Of a stretch of 64,000 bases of DNA, positions 45,725 to 53,851 are shown in pieces. Numbering within the stretch: position 1 is the first letter of the stretch; every line of letters begins with the position of its first letter. This stretch comes from JBBRGK01 sp036741355 (GTDB lineage: Bacteria; Chloroflexota; Dehalococcoidia; CAUJGQ01). Where the stretch lies: assembly GCA_036741355.1 (NCBI GenBank), contig DAINSK010000012.1, forward strand, positions 1-64,000, in the 5' to 3' direction. Below the pieces are notes generated by a model, which was not told where the DNA came from, did not search any database, and saw nothing but the letters and a program-made list of their open reading frames with translations. A program made the translations under genes and the position numbers.

Positions 45725-46488
45725 ACGTCGCCGGGGCGCGCGTGGTGGAGGTTTCACCGCTCGGGGAGACCCTCTACGAGATCTGGTTCGATTGCCCTGA
45801 AGTGACTCGACTAGCGCATCCTGGGCAGTTCCTGATGGTCCAGTGCGGCGAAGGGGAAGACCCGTTTCTTCCGCGACCGTTCAGCTACTGCCGCTCGCGT
45901 GGCACAGAGCCGCGGAGCGGCGAACACGCGCTATTGGTCCAGGTCGCCGGCCGTGGTTCTGAGTGGCTGGCGCGCCGCGCCCCCGGCGACGTTCTTAACG
46001 TTGTGGGGCCGCTGGGCACGGGCGTGAGCCTATTGCGCGACACGCGTCACCTGTTGCTCGTGGGGCACGGCGTGCGAGTCGCGCCCCTCCTCTTCATGGC
46101 AGAGGTTGCCGTGGCGCGCGATGTCAGCGTGACGTTGATCCAGGGAAGCGCATCCGGACAACCGACGTACCCACCGGATGGCATTCCTCCGGAAGTGGAA
46201 CTCGAGATCGTGCCGTCGGGGGATGACGAGCGCGGTATCGCCCACGCGCTTCCGGAGTATCTGCGCTGGGCCGATCAGATCGTGGTTGCAGCTGGCGAGC
46301 CACTACTCCGCCAGGTCGCTGCGGACCTCAAGACGCTCATGTTGAAACCGCCGGCCCAGGCGATCGTTTGGGCCCAAATGGCGTGCGGCACCGGCGCGTG
46401 TTCGGGCTGCGCTATCGAAACGCGCCGCCACGGCAGTCGCCTCGTCTGCCGCGACGGCCCACGGTTCGACCTGCGTGAGCTGTATTGA
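45721..46488 (+). CDS. pyrK: Dihydroorotate dehydrogenase electron-transfer subunit PyrK
   Basis: 255 residues. FAD domain with FLPRPFSYCRS, an NAD-binding region (GHGVRVAPLLFMAE, where GGGIG is more usual), and a [2Fe-2S] site CGTGACSGCAIETRRHGSRLVC. PyrK passes electrons from a class 1B PyrD to NAD+. TTG 45721 overlaps the carB stop. The nearest pyrD-like gene is 4.5 kb downstream at 50985 and not in this operon. Confidence 0.9.
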
Positions 46489-46507
46489 GGGATTCTACCG
46501 ACCCTGA

Positions 46508-48553
46508 TTAGGAGCAGATCTCGCGCAACCTGGTCCCCAGATCGATGTATTCATCGCAGGCCGCGCGCAATTCGCTGGACGTGCTTGACGAGAACGCGAT
46601 GACTTCGACCCGCACGCCCTTGACGGCGATCATCTCCACCAGCCGGCTGAAGTCGCCGTCGCCCGATACCAGGCAGACCACGTCCAGGCGATCGGCCATG
46701 GTCAGCACGTCCATCGCCAGTTCGACATCGAAATTACCCTTCATCGTTCCGTCTGCGAACCGCTTGAGCGGCTTTGTGACGACGCGGAATCCACGCCCAA
46801 GAAACGGCTGCACAAACTTCTGTGTCTCGACCCGCATCTGCGGATCGTCGCTAACCGGCGAATAGGCGCTGGCGCGTACCAGGTCGCGGCCACGGGTCAG
46901 AATCGCGAGTAGCTTGCCAAAATCGATCGTACAGCCGATCCGCTCCGCCGCGTATATCACGTTAGGAACATCGACGAATACGCCGACACGCGCCGCTTTT
47001 GCCGCGGCCTGACCGCCGTTGCCAAGCCGCTGATCGAGGGCGATCATCGACCGCTCGATATTGCGCAACAGGGAGATCTGCCGCTCCATCAGCGTATCCA
47101 GGATGACGTTCTGTCGGGCTATCAAAGCTTCTAATGGGTTCTGGCCGGCACGGGCGGCCGGCGCCACCGGCATCGGCGCGAACGCGGGCGTCGCCTGCAA
47201 ACCAGGCTCGGTCTCCTGCGGGGACGGCGAAGCAGCCGCGCGTCCGCTCCCGCGACCGCGGCGCGATCGGGGCCGGGGCGCAGCCTGTTCGAGCTCCCGC
47301 TTCTCGTCTGCTGTCAGCAGCGCCGCGCGGAACTCGTCCGTTCCGGAAACGACGGGGGCCGCGGCGGGCGGACTCGTCCGTACAAATTGGTCGATTTCGG
47401 CCTGCTCTTCCCGAGAGAAACGTGGGTCGGTGATCATGCCCGGACGGCGGGCGGGACGGCGCTTGGTAGGCGGCGGCATCGGTTCGAACTCGACCGGGTA
47501 ATCCGGCAGGATTGGCTGCCGTGGCACGACCAGTTGTCGGTCTGGCGTGAGCTGAGAAGGCGCCGCGGCGGTATCGGGCTGCGTTGCCGCACCGCCGTTC
47601 TCGGATACCCCGTCGATCGCCGTTCCGCTCTGGCCGCCGCGCCCGCGCCGGCCGCGACCGCGCCGTCTCCGGCGCCGAACGCCGCCAGACTCCTCGCCTG
47701 TTTCAGAAAGCTCGTCACTGCCAGGCGCGACATCGTCCTCCACACCGGCAGGAGCTACTCTCGGCGAGGGCGACCACGTCACCATCTCCTCGTCGTCGCC
47801 GAAGGCCCGAGCGGGGGATTCGTCTGATCGTCGCGGAGCGACATTGGCGCCGATTGCGCCCGTAGCGCGAGCGATGGCCCGCAGATCCTCTGCGCTGGCG
47901 TCCGCAACGCCAAATTCCAAATCGGGTCCAGAGGTTTCTACCGGTGCCACGACCGGCGGCTCGGTGTGTGCCGTCTTGCCGCGCCGCCCCGAGCGACCTT
48001 TTGGCGTCGCAGGCGCGACGTCGGAGGGAATCCCGGTCGCCTCGGATGCGCCAGCGGCCTCCGGTTCGGAAGTCGGAGGCCGCTGTCCCGTGCGGCGTGA
48101 ACGGGCCGCCGGCGGAGCTTCGGGACTGGCGTCCGCACGAGCCGCCGGGACGAATGACTCGACCTGCACCGGCTCATCAGAGTCGGTCTTGATCGTCGCC
48201 CTCCGAGCCGTCTTGTCGATGGCGGATGTACGCGGTGCGGCGCCGCGACGGCCGCGTACCGGACTGGATCGAGGGGTCTTCTGTTCATCGGGCACGTCTG
48301 CCGGGCTCCCAGCAGGTTTCTCGGCGGCCTTAGAGCTCGTAGCACTCGGTGCTGCCGTTGCCGGCGGGAGGTTGAGGACCGGCGACGAAAATATGCTGCG
48401 TGGGATTCCCGAGACCGACACCGGAGCCGGCGGACCTCCCGCACGCTTGCTGGCGCCGCTTGCATCTAACGCAGCCGCTCCGGTCTTTGCCTCAGCAGCC
48501 CGCTTGGGGGCAGGACGACGGCGTCTCGGAGAAGGTGTCGATTCGCTGGTCAC
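46508..48553 (-). CDS. NYN-domain protein with a long disordered N-terminus
   Basis: 681 residues from GTG 48553, overlapping the mrp stop (GTGA). Residues 1-520 are low-complexity, rich in Ala, Pro, Arg and Ser, with an Arg-Gly stretch (RRRRRRGRGRRGRGG) like those of RNA-binding proteins. The C-terminal 160 residues are a NYN/PIN-like domain: VGVFVDVPNVIYAAE, GNFDVELAMDVLTMADRLD and LVSGDGDFSRLVEMIAVKGVRVEVIAF, with the acidic catalytic set of the LabA/DUF88 group. Probably an RNase or RNA-binding protein. Convergent with pyrK, 19 bases apart. Confidence 0.85.
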   Translation of the reverse strand: MTSESTPSPRRRRPAPKRAAEAKTGAAALDASGASKRAGGPPAPVSVSGIPRSIFSSPVLNLPPATAAPSATSSKAAEKPAGSPADVPDEQKTPRSSPVRGRRGAAPRTSAIDKTARRATIKTDSDEPVQVESFVPAARADASPEAPPAARSRRTGQRPPTSEPEAAGASEATGIPSDVAPATPKGRSGRRGKTAHTEPPVVAPVETSGPDLEFGVADASAEDLRAIARATGAIGANVAPRRSDESPARAFGDDEEMVTWSPSPRVAPAGVEDDVAPGSDELSETGEESGGVRRRRRRGRGRRGRGGQSGTAIDGVSENGGAATQPDTAAAPSQLTPDRQLVVPRQPILPDYPVEFEPMPPPTKRRPARRPGMITDPRFSREEQAEIDQFVRTSPPAAAPVVSGTDEFRAALLTADEKRELEQAAPRPRSRRGRGSGRAAASPSPQETEPGLQATPAFAPMPVAPAARAGQNPLEALIARQNVILDTLMERQISLLRNIERSMIALDQRLGNGGQAAAKAARVGVFVDVPNVIYAAERIGCTIDFGKLLAILTRGRDLVRASAYSPVSDDPQMRVETQKFVQPFLGRGFRVVTKPLKRFADGTMKGNFDVELAMDVLTMADRLDVVCLVSGDGDFSRLVEMIAVKGVRVEVIAFSSSTSSELRAACDEYIDLGTRLREICS

Positions 48554-49644
48554 GCCTGGCTCCACTGCAGCACACTGAGCTTCGCGGCGACGCGCTCGGC
48601 GATCCGCCTGAAGGCTTCAGCCTGAGGCGAGTCCGAATCAGAGACCGTTATAGGCGTACCACTGTCGCCGCCGGCGCGGATCTGCGAATGCAAGGGAACT
48701 TCTCCCAGGAAGTCCAGGCCGAGCTCGTCCGCGGCTTCATTGGCGCCGCCGTGTCCAAAAATCTCCGTCCGTTCACCGCAACATGGGCAGATGAAGTAGC
48801 TCATATTCTCGATGATACCGAATACGGGAACGTGAAGCTTTTCAAACATGCCGACGGCCTTCAGTGCGTCTTCGAGGGCGACGTCCTGCGGCGTGCTCAC
48901 AATCACGGCGCCGGATATCGCCGCATCCTGTGCCATGCTCATCGAGGCGTCGCTTGTGCCCGGCGGCAGATCGATTATGAGATAGTCAAGGTCTCCGCCT
49001 TCGCCCCATGGGATGTCGTGCAGTAGCTGGCGAACGGCCGTACCGATCATCGGGCCGCGCCAGACAACAGGCATCCCTTTTGGCAGGAGGAAGCCCAGCG
49101 ATGCGACTTTCACGCCGTATTTCTCGACTGCTCGGAGACCCTGATTGCCCTGCGATTGAAAGCCGGCCTCAAACCCCATCATCGTAGGGATGTTTGGCCC
49201 AGTAATATCGGCGTCGGCCAATCCGACACGCGCCCCCGCCTGCGCAAGGGCGACGGCGAGGTTCACGCTAACGGTGCTCTTGCCCACGCCGCCTTTGTTG
49301 CTTGCGACGGCAATGACGTTGCGCACCCCTTCGATCGGCTTCGGTCCGCCCGGCTTGATAGGGGTCGATCGGACCTGCGCTCCCATCACGACGTGGACGC
49401 TCCGCACACCCGGTACAGCCATTACGGCCTGTTCGACCTGCTGTTCGATTTCGCCGCGCACAGGACAGGCGGGCGTTGTCAGGACGACTTTGAATGAAAC
49501 GCTGCCGCCGTCCACGGCGAGATCCTCGATCATGCCGAGCGAAACGAGGTCACGGTGGAGTTCAGGGTCCTGAACGGTGCTGAGAGCCGCGAGCACGGCG
49601 TCCTTGATGGCGCCGCCCTCTTGGATGGATGAAACTTGGGTCAC
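48550..49644 (-). CDS. mrp: Mrp/ApbC-type iron-sulfur cluster carrier ATPase
   Basis: 364 residues. N-terminal MIP18/DUF59 domain (VQDPELHRDLVSLGMIEDL), then a ParA-like ATPase with Walker A ASNKGGVGKSTVSVNLA, DADITGPNIPTMMG, and the cluster-binding CPCC near the C-terminus. It holds and transfers [4Fe-4S] clusters. GTG 49644 has AAGGAG upstream. It follows the SufR-like regulator by 11 bases and is coupled to the NYN gene. Confidence 0.94.
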   Translation of the reverse strand: MTQVSSIQEGGAIKDAVLAALSTVQDPELHRDLVSLGMIEDLAVDGGSVSFKVVLTTPACPVRGEIEQQVEQAVMAVPGVRSVHVVMGAQVRSTPIKPGGPKPIEGVRNVIAVASNKGGVGKSTVSVNLAVALAQAGARVGLADADITGPNIPTMMGFEAGFQSQGNQGLRAVEKYGVKVASLGFLLPKGMPVVWRGPMIGTAVRQLLHDIPWGEGGDLDYLIIDLPPGTSDASMSMAQDAAISGAVIVSTPQDVALEDALKAVGMFEKLHVPVFGIIENMSYFICPCCGERTEIFGHGGANEAADELGLDFLGEVPLHSQIRAGGDSGTPITVSDSDSPQAEAFRRIAERVAAKLSVLQWSQA

Positions 49645-49655
49645 GATGGTTCTCC

Positions 49656-50369
49656 TTACCCGGTCGCGGATGGCTCGCGGTGTGCGCCGGCCATCGACAG
49701 CACCGCCGCCATGGGGCGGGCACCGGCTCGCGTGTTGGGACTCTTGATGACAAAGTGGCACAGTTGGACGGATGGCGGCGCGTCGCTTCGACATTCGACC
49801 GGCGTCTCGAGCAACTCGGTCAAAATGCGCTCATGCCAACGACAATGATTGGCGGTCGTACCGTTCAGCCTGTCGAAAAAGCAGTTGTAATCGCGGATTT
49901 CGTAACCCTCGGGGGTCGCGGCCCATTCGGTGAAGCCGCTTTCGGTGTGTAACGCGTCTGATACCGCGGCGATGCGTTGCGGCAGGGTGAGCGGGCCCAT
50001 ACGCGGGCGGTAGCGGCTGATAAATCGGTCGGCCAGCCTGTCGAAAAGGAGCGCCGTCTTTTCTTCCGCCGACAATCCGGCGATCTCCTGGCTGTCGAGC
50101 CGGCCCACCTCGAGTAGCAGTTGGAGCGCGATGCGGTCATACCGCATACCGAAGCTTTCGTCGCCCTGCTCGGTCAATGAGAACACGAAATGGGGACGGC
50201 CCATTCGCTGGCGTTCTTCAACAGAAACGACGAGGCCATCCCGTTCCAGCGTCGCCAGATGCTGGCGCACCGTCATCGGCGCCAAGTGCAACGCAATCGC
50301 TAGTTCGTCAACGCTGCATCGACCTTGTCGCTTGAGCGCGACCAGTATCTGGCTTTTTGAGGAATGCAT
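49656..50369 (-). CDS. SufR-like iron-sulfur-responsive transcription regulator
   Basis: 237 residues. N-terminal winged helix (KSQILVALKRQGRCSVDELAIALHLAPMTVRQHLATLERDGLV) of the DeoR/ArsR-like SufR group. The C-terminal half holds YNCFF, NHCRWH, VECRSD and QLCHF, four cysteines in the spacing used by SufR to bind an iron-sulfur cluster. Such proteins repress suf or related genes when clusters are plentiful. It is the first gene of the unit with mrp, so a local target is likely. A strong promoter lies at 50436-50465. Confidence 0.82.
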   Translation of the reverse strand: MHSSKSQILVALKRQGRCSVDELAIALHLAPMTVRQHLATLERDGLVVSVEERQRMGRPHFVFSLTEQGDESFGMRYDRIALQLLLEVGRLDSQEIAGLSAEEKTALLFDRLADRFISRYRPRMGPLTLPQRIAAVSDALHTESGFTEWAATPEGYEIRDYNCFFDRLNGTTANHCRWHERILTELLETPVECRSDAPPSVQLCHFVIKSPNTRAGARPMAAVLSMAGAHREPSATG

Positions 50370-50435
50370 GGACGGGGACCCCGTGGACAGGCCCGCATTG
50401 AGGCGAGAACCCGCCCGGAAAATCTACCGACTTCA

Positions 50436-50465
50436 ATTGTAGAAACGCGCAATAATACTTGTCAA
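50436..50465 (-). promoter_or_regulatory. Promoter of the SufR-like - mrp - NYN unit
   Basis: On the minus strand TTGACA (50465-50460), an 18-base spacer, then TACAAT (50441-50436). The distance to the start codon is about 65 bases. The adjacent TACTGTAAATACCGTA (near 50479-50494) is a near-repeat and a possible operator. Confidence 0.7.
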
Positions 50466-50502
50466 CGATAACCAAGTCTATACTGTAAATACCGTAGAAT
50501 CC

Positions 50503-50532
50503 TTGACAGCCGGCCACTATTCATGCTAGGTT
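50503..50532 (+). promoter_or_regulatory. Possible promoter of the small zinc-ribbon gene
   Basis: TTGACA at 50503-50508, an 18-base spacer, and a poor -10 TAGGTT at 50527-50532. It faces away from the SufR-like promoter, so the region could hold shared control sites. Confidence 0.45.
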
Positions 50533-50604
50533 TAACTGTTCCTAGGTGACGACACGTACAACGCGAGAGTTTTGGTCCGCGGCTTGTGCGGACGGGAGGA
50601 TATG

Positions 50605-50946
50605 ATGCAGCAGACGAACATCATGGAACAGCCGGTCTCTGAGGAAGTAGAGGGAGCGCCTGAGCTGCCGGTGTGCCGGCACCACTGGCGTATCGAGACG
50701 CCCAACGGCTCGACGAGCGTCGGGAAATGCAAAGTTTGTGGCGAGATCCGCGAGTTCTCGAATTCGTCGAGCGACTCTATCTGGGAGAATGATTCCAGTG
50801 ACTCCGGCAGTCGCTGGCGTGGGCGCGGCCGCAACAACACGGCCGTTGCCGACGTGCCGGCGCCTACGAACGACTCTCCGCCGCCGATCTCCGAGAATAC
50901 GCTCGGGAGCCTTCTTGGCGTAGGTTATCGAACGGGTGCCGAATAG
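50605..50946 (+). CDS. Small protein with a zinc-ribbon-like motif
   Basis: 113 residues from ATG 50605; GGGAGG lies five bases upstream, better placed than for ATG 50602. VCRHHWRIETPNGSTSVGKC with KVCGEIREF gives C-x2-HW and C-x2-C, a small treble-clef or zinc-ribbon-like unit. The rest is Ser/Asp-rich and likely disordered. No known function. A terminator follows at 50977. Confidence 0.6.
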   Translation: MQQTNIMEQPVSEEVEGAPELPVCRHHWRIETPNGSTSVGKCKVCGEIREFSNSSSDSIWENDSSDSGSRWRGRGRNNTAVADVPAPTNDSPPPISENTLGSLLGVGYRTGAE

Positions 50947-50976
50947 TCGTTCGCCCCGCTAAAAACGCTTGACTGG

Positions 50977-51008
50977 GGGGACGCTTGCGGGCGTCCCCTC
51001 TCTCTTTC
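50977..51008 (+). terminator. Intrinsic terminator between the zinc-ribbon gene and the pyrD-like gene
   Basis: GGGGACGC (50977-50984) pairs perfectly with GCGTCCCC (50991-50998) around TTGCGG, followed by the T-rich TCTCTCTTTCTC. Confidence 0.8.
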
Positions 51009-51911
51009 TCTCACAGAATAGAGGTCTCCGCCATCCAGGTCGATCGCCCGTTCGTCGAGTTTCAGGGAAGAAACGGTGCGTCGCTGTCATTGGCGGGACC
51101 GGTGATGACTGCGGCCGGCTGCACCGGCGATTGCGTCCGTTTTGCGCGGTCCGGCTGGCTTGACGGCATCGGCGCGGCCGTCACCCACTCGCTGACGGTG
51201 CATTCGCGACGCGGCTGGCCCCAGCCACGCGTCGTTGAGGCGAGCGCCGGCGTATTGTACGCGAGCGGCCTCCCCAACCCCGGCCTCAACGCTACGCTGC
51301 GCAGCACGGCAGCGGCGTGGTCGACGCTCGCGGTGCCGGTGATTGTTAGCGTTGCCGGTGAGTCGCTGGATGAGCTCGTTACGCTTGCGACCGAACTCGA
51401 ATCCGTGCCGGGTGTCGCCGCCCTGGAGCTAAATCTGGCGTGGCTGGGCGACGGTTGCGAGGATCCGAGCAACGTGGAAAGCGTGGTGTCGGAAGTCACG
51501 GCAGCCACGTCCTTGCCGGTCATAGCCAAGCTTTCCCCCGCTTCGAGCATTGTTGAAGCGGCCACGTCGGCCGAGTACGCAGGCGCCGTTGCCGTCACTG
51601 TGGCGCAGGGCTGGCCGGCCCGCCACTTCGACGACGCAACCGGCCACGATCTATTCGAAGGCAGGCCTGCAGCCCTGGCTGGGCCTGCGATCACGCCGCT
51701 CACTCTCGGGCTCGTAGAACGCGTCGCAGCGGCTATCGGCATCGGCGTGATCGCCTGCGGCGGCGTCGATTCAGGGAAGGCCGCCCGACAATACCTCGCC
51801 GCCGGCGCCCGGGCGGTGCAAGTCGGTTCCTCGCTCTTCCGGCGTCCCTCACTTGCGGCCGAAATCGCGGCCGAGTTTTCGCGGGTGCCGGCGGCCGGCT
51901 CTCCGTCTTGA
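50985..51911 (+). CDS. Dihydroorotate dehydrogenase-like protein (PyrD family, atypical active site)
   Basis: The TIM-barrel FMN fold of PyrD is recognisable: SLAGPVMTAAG, SGLPNPGLNATL, VIAKLSPASSI, AVTVAQGWPARHFD and the FMN-phosphate end CGGVDSGKAARQYLAAGARAVQVGSSLF. Where class 1B enzymes have ELNISCPN with the catalytic Cys, this has ELNLAWLGDG, so the usual base is missing. The only open start upstream, TTG 50985, lies in the loop of a terminator; family similarity begins near 51040, where no standard start is visible, so the true start is uncertain. About 308 residues as given. It may partner PyrK or have another FMN reaction. Confidence 0.65.
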   Translation: MRASPLSFSHRIEVSAIQVDRPFVEFQGRNGASLSLAGPVMTAAGCTGDCVRFARSGWLDGIGAAVTHSLTVHSRRGWPQPRVVEASAGVLYASGLPNPGLNATLRSTAAAWSTLAVPVIVSVAGESLDELVTLATELESVPGVAALELNLAWLGDGCEDPSNVESVVSEVTAATSLPVIAKLSPASSIVEAATSAEYAGAVAVTVAQGWPARHFDDATGHDLFEGRPAALAGPAITPLTLGLVERVAAAIGIGVIACGGVDSGKAARQYLAAGARAVQVGSSLFRRPSLAAEIAAEFSRVPAAGSPS

Positions 51912-51952
51912 CCCGTTTCGGGTCCGCCGATAGCCTGAATGAAGCGTCAAAC

Positions 51953-52026
51953 CGGGGTGTAGCTCAGCTTGGCAGAGCGCCTGCTTTGGGAGCAGGAGGC
52001 CGTGAGTTCGAATCTCGCCACCCCGA
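51953..52026 (+). tRNA. tRNA-Pro (TGG)
   Basis: 74 bases. Acceptor CGGGGTG pairs with CACCCCG, the anticodon arm is CCTGC-TTTGGGA-GCAGG with anticodon TGG, and the T arm is GTGAG-TTCGAAT-CTCGC. Discriminator A; CCA not encoded in full. Confidence 0.95.
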
Positions 52027-52070
52027 CCGGATCGCGTGTTTGCTTACACGTCTTTTATAGGATTCTTCTG

Positions 52071-52286
52071 ATGATTACGCAGCCCCGAATCCCCACTCGC
52101 GTCGTCATCGGGCGTATCGCGTCGATCGTCGGTTTGTCATTTGCCGTGGCCATCGGGATCCTGTTGTTGTTAACGGGCAACTACTGGGTGCAGGGGGTCA
52201 TCGCCTTGTTGTTGGCGATCCCGTTCGTGGCGCTGCTCCGATTCGTGGAGTACAAAGCCGAACACGGGAAGCTGCGGAGCTCCTGA
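52071..52286 (+). CDS. Small two-helix membrane protein
   Basis: 71 residues from ATG 52071. Two hydrophobic helices (IASIVGLSFAVAIGILLLL and VIALLLAIPFVALLRFV) separated by a short TGNYWVQG turn, with basic ends. No family recognised. It lies 44 bases after tRNA-Pro and could be read with it. The ribosome site is weak (AGGA). Confidence 0.55.
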   Translation: MITQPRIPTRVVIGRIASIVGLSFAVAIGILLLLTGNYWVQGVIALLLAIPFVALLRFVEYKAEHGKLRSS

Positions 52287-52334
52287 CGTGCCGTCGTCCG
52301 TGGTTTTCGTCACAAACATTTAAGCCTTCGTCCC

Positions 52335-52364
52335 TTGACACCGCGCCCAGGCCATTCCTACGAT
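52335..52364 (+). promoter_or_regulatory. Promoter of the c-di-AMP riboswitch transcript
   Basis: TTGACA at 52335-52340, an 18-base spacer, TACGAT at 52359-52364. The predicted start near 52371 is just where the riboswitch begins. Confidence 0.65.
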
Positions 52365-52370
52365 GGGCCT

Positions 52371-52524
52371 ACAACTGAAGAGCGTCAGCGCCGAATGCCG
52401 CTATGCGGCAACGGGGGATCCACTTTTTGGGGTGTATTCCGCCCTCGGGCGGATAGGCCAATCTCTTGAGGCCGAACCCGACAGCTAACCTCGTAGGCGT
52501 TCAAGGGAGGAAGTTCCATCGGTA
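52371..52524 (+). ncRNA. c-di-AMP riboswitch (ydaO/yuaA class)
   Basis: The conserved blocks of the ydaO class occur in order: GCGCCGAATGCCG, CGGGGGATCCA, TTTGGGGTGTATTCC, then CCCGACAGCTAACCTCGTAGG and GGAGGAA. The nested arrangement of short stems (GCCGCTATGCGGC, GCCCTCGGGC) is present. In this class c-di-AMP binding favours termination, and a terminator follows directly. Controlled genes are usually wall hydrolases or potassium transporters; here the next gene codes for a zinc-ribbon protein. Confidence 0.92.
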
Positions 52525-52526
52525 TT

Positions 52527-52557
52527 GACCGGGGGCGGCTGCCTCTGGTCTTTTTTT
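52527..52557 (+). terminator. Expression-platform terminator of the riboswitch
   Basis: GACCGGGGGC pairs with GCCTCTGGTC (10 bp with G-T pairs) around GGCT, followed by seven T. Confidence 0.88.
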
Positions 52558-52657
52558 GTTGCCAATCCGGCTGGATACCGGAGGCATACGTTTCCCCTCC
52601 CTGACCTGGTGCTCCGACGTCGTCATCGCCGCTAAGCGTGAATAGGAGGCAGCGACA

Positions 52658-53107
52658 GTGACACGCCGTCCAGGGAGTCGGTCAGCATCAATCGAGCGCC
52701 CCCGGCAGAAGGGCTGGTGGGGCGAGCCCGAATCCGATCAAATCGCCGACGACGTCCAATTCGAGCCACCGGCGCCGCGTGGGGTCACGCGGAAGCCAGG
52801 GATCTTGCATCCGCAGCGGTCGGTTACCCAGGTAGGACGGGCGCTCACGCCCGGTCAAATTGATTCGATCCGCGCCGTCATGCGCCTGTTCGCGCAGGAT
52901 GACACGGCGAATGGGATCGATCCGCACAGCAGCCTCATGTGCCACCGCTGCAACGCGGCACGTCGGGCAATTGGCAGTATCCGCTACGACCGTTTTACGC
53001 TCTGTAACGAGTGCAGCATCGATTACGAAATCCTCCACGCCAGGGGGCTAGTGGACGGCGTGGTCGAATACCTGGAGCGTTTCGCATCGAGGGCGGCTTC
53101 CGCGTAG
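52658..53107 (+). CDS. Riboswitch-controlled zinc-ribbon protein
   Basis: 149 residues from GTG 52658, with AGGAGGC eight bases upstream. The N-terminal 65 residues are basic and probably disordered; then a helix (TPGQIDSIRAVMRLF), and a treble-clef-like zinc site: MCHRCNAARRAIG and LCNECSIDYEIL (two CxxC). A short helix ends the protein. No signal peptide, no enzyme motif. Its only visible control is the c-di-AMP riboswitch, about 100 bases upstream. Function unknown. Confidence 0.7.
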   Translation: MTRRPGSRSASIERPRQKGWWGEPESDQIADDVQFEPPAPRGVTRKPGILHPQRSVTQVGRALTPGQIDSIRAVMRLFAQDDTANGIDPHSSLMCHRCNAARRAIGSIRYDRFTLCNECSIDYEILHARGLVDGVVEYLERFASRAASA

Positions 53108-53310
53108 GGCCGTTCGGTGGCAGTAGGCAGTCGGCAGTCGTATTGAGCATTGCCCCGTTTCGGGGATGGGCCGGGGGGTTCGTCCCGCGCTGCAAGCCAG
53201 CTCGAACCCATCTACCAACGGTCGCCCCTTCCCGTCGTTAGGGAAGGGGCCAGGGGGTTAGGTCTCGCCCGACTGCCAACTGCCGGGCTGCGCGCCCCGC
53301 GGCGCAGCCG
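53108..53310. repeat. Intergenic region with a palindromic C-rich repeat
   Basis: CCCCTTCCC near 53222 faces GGGAAGGGG near 53239, followed by CCAGGGGGTTAGG; an element of the same general form lies before yvcK. The rest shows no gene. Confidence 0.45.
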
Positions 53311-53811
53311 CTACTCTTCGCCGATGTCGATGCTGGTAATGCGGTCACCGGGGGTGCGGTCGGAACCGGGGTCGCGAACTCGAAGCTTGCGAACGACGTC
53401 CATGCCGTCGGTGACCTGGCCGAATACGGTATGGCGGCCGTTCAAGTGCGGTTGGGGCTCGAACGTAATGAAGAACTGGCTCCCGTTGGTGTTGGGGCCG
53501 GCGTTCGCCATCGATAACGTGCCGCCCTCGTGCTTACGCGTGTTTTGTTCATCGACAAACGTATATCCCGGGCCGCCGCTGCCGGATCCCGTCGGGTCAC
53601 CGCCCTGGGCCATGAACCCTGGAATGACCCGATGGAAGGTCACGTTGTCGTAGAAACCGTCTCGGGCCAGAGTCACGAAGTTGTTTACCGTCATCGGCGC
53701 GTCCTTCGCGAAGAGTTCCACTTTGAAATCCCCTTTGTCAGTGTGGAACGTAGCGATGTACTTCTTCGTAAGGTCGATCGTCATCGACGGTGCTTTGCTG
53801 TACCGTGCCAT
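53311..53811 (-). CDS. Cytoplasmic cyclophilin-type peptidyl-prolyl isomerase
   Basis: 166 residues. FHRVIPGFMAQGGDPTGSGSGGPGY carries the catalytic arginine and glutamine region, followed by GSQFFIT and TVFGQVTDGMDVV. No signal peptide, so it helps folding in the cytoplasm. ATG 53811 follows AGAGG. Another cyclophilin lies directly upstream on the same strand (40 bases). Confidence 0.95.
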   Translation of the reverse strand: MARYSKAPSMTIDLTKKYIATFHTDKGDFKVELFAKDAPMTVNNFVTLARDGFYDNVTFHRVIPGFMAQGGDPTGSGSGGPGYTFVDEQNTRKHEGGTLSMANAGPNTNGSQFFITFEPQPHLNGRHTVFGQVTDGMDVVRKLRVRDPGSDRTPGDRITSIDIGEE

Positions 53812-53851
53812 GTTTGCCTCTGTTCTGTGTATTCCGGCTTACGCCGCTGTA

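Noticed and set aside
50985..51020. TTG 50985 as a secure pyrD start
   Set aside because: It lies in the loop of a strong terminator hairpin and the first residues do not match the family; the coordinate is kept only as the outer limit.
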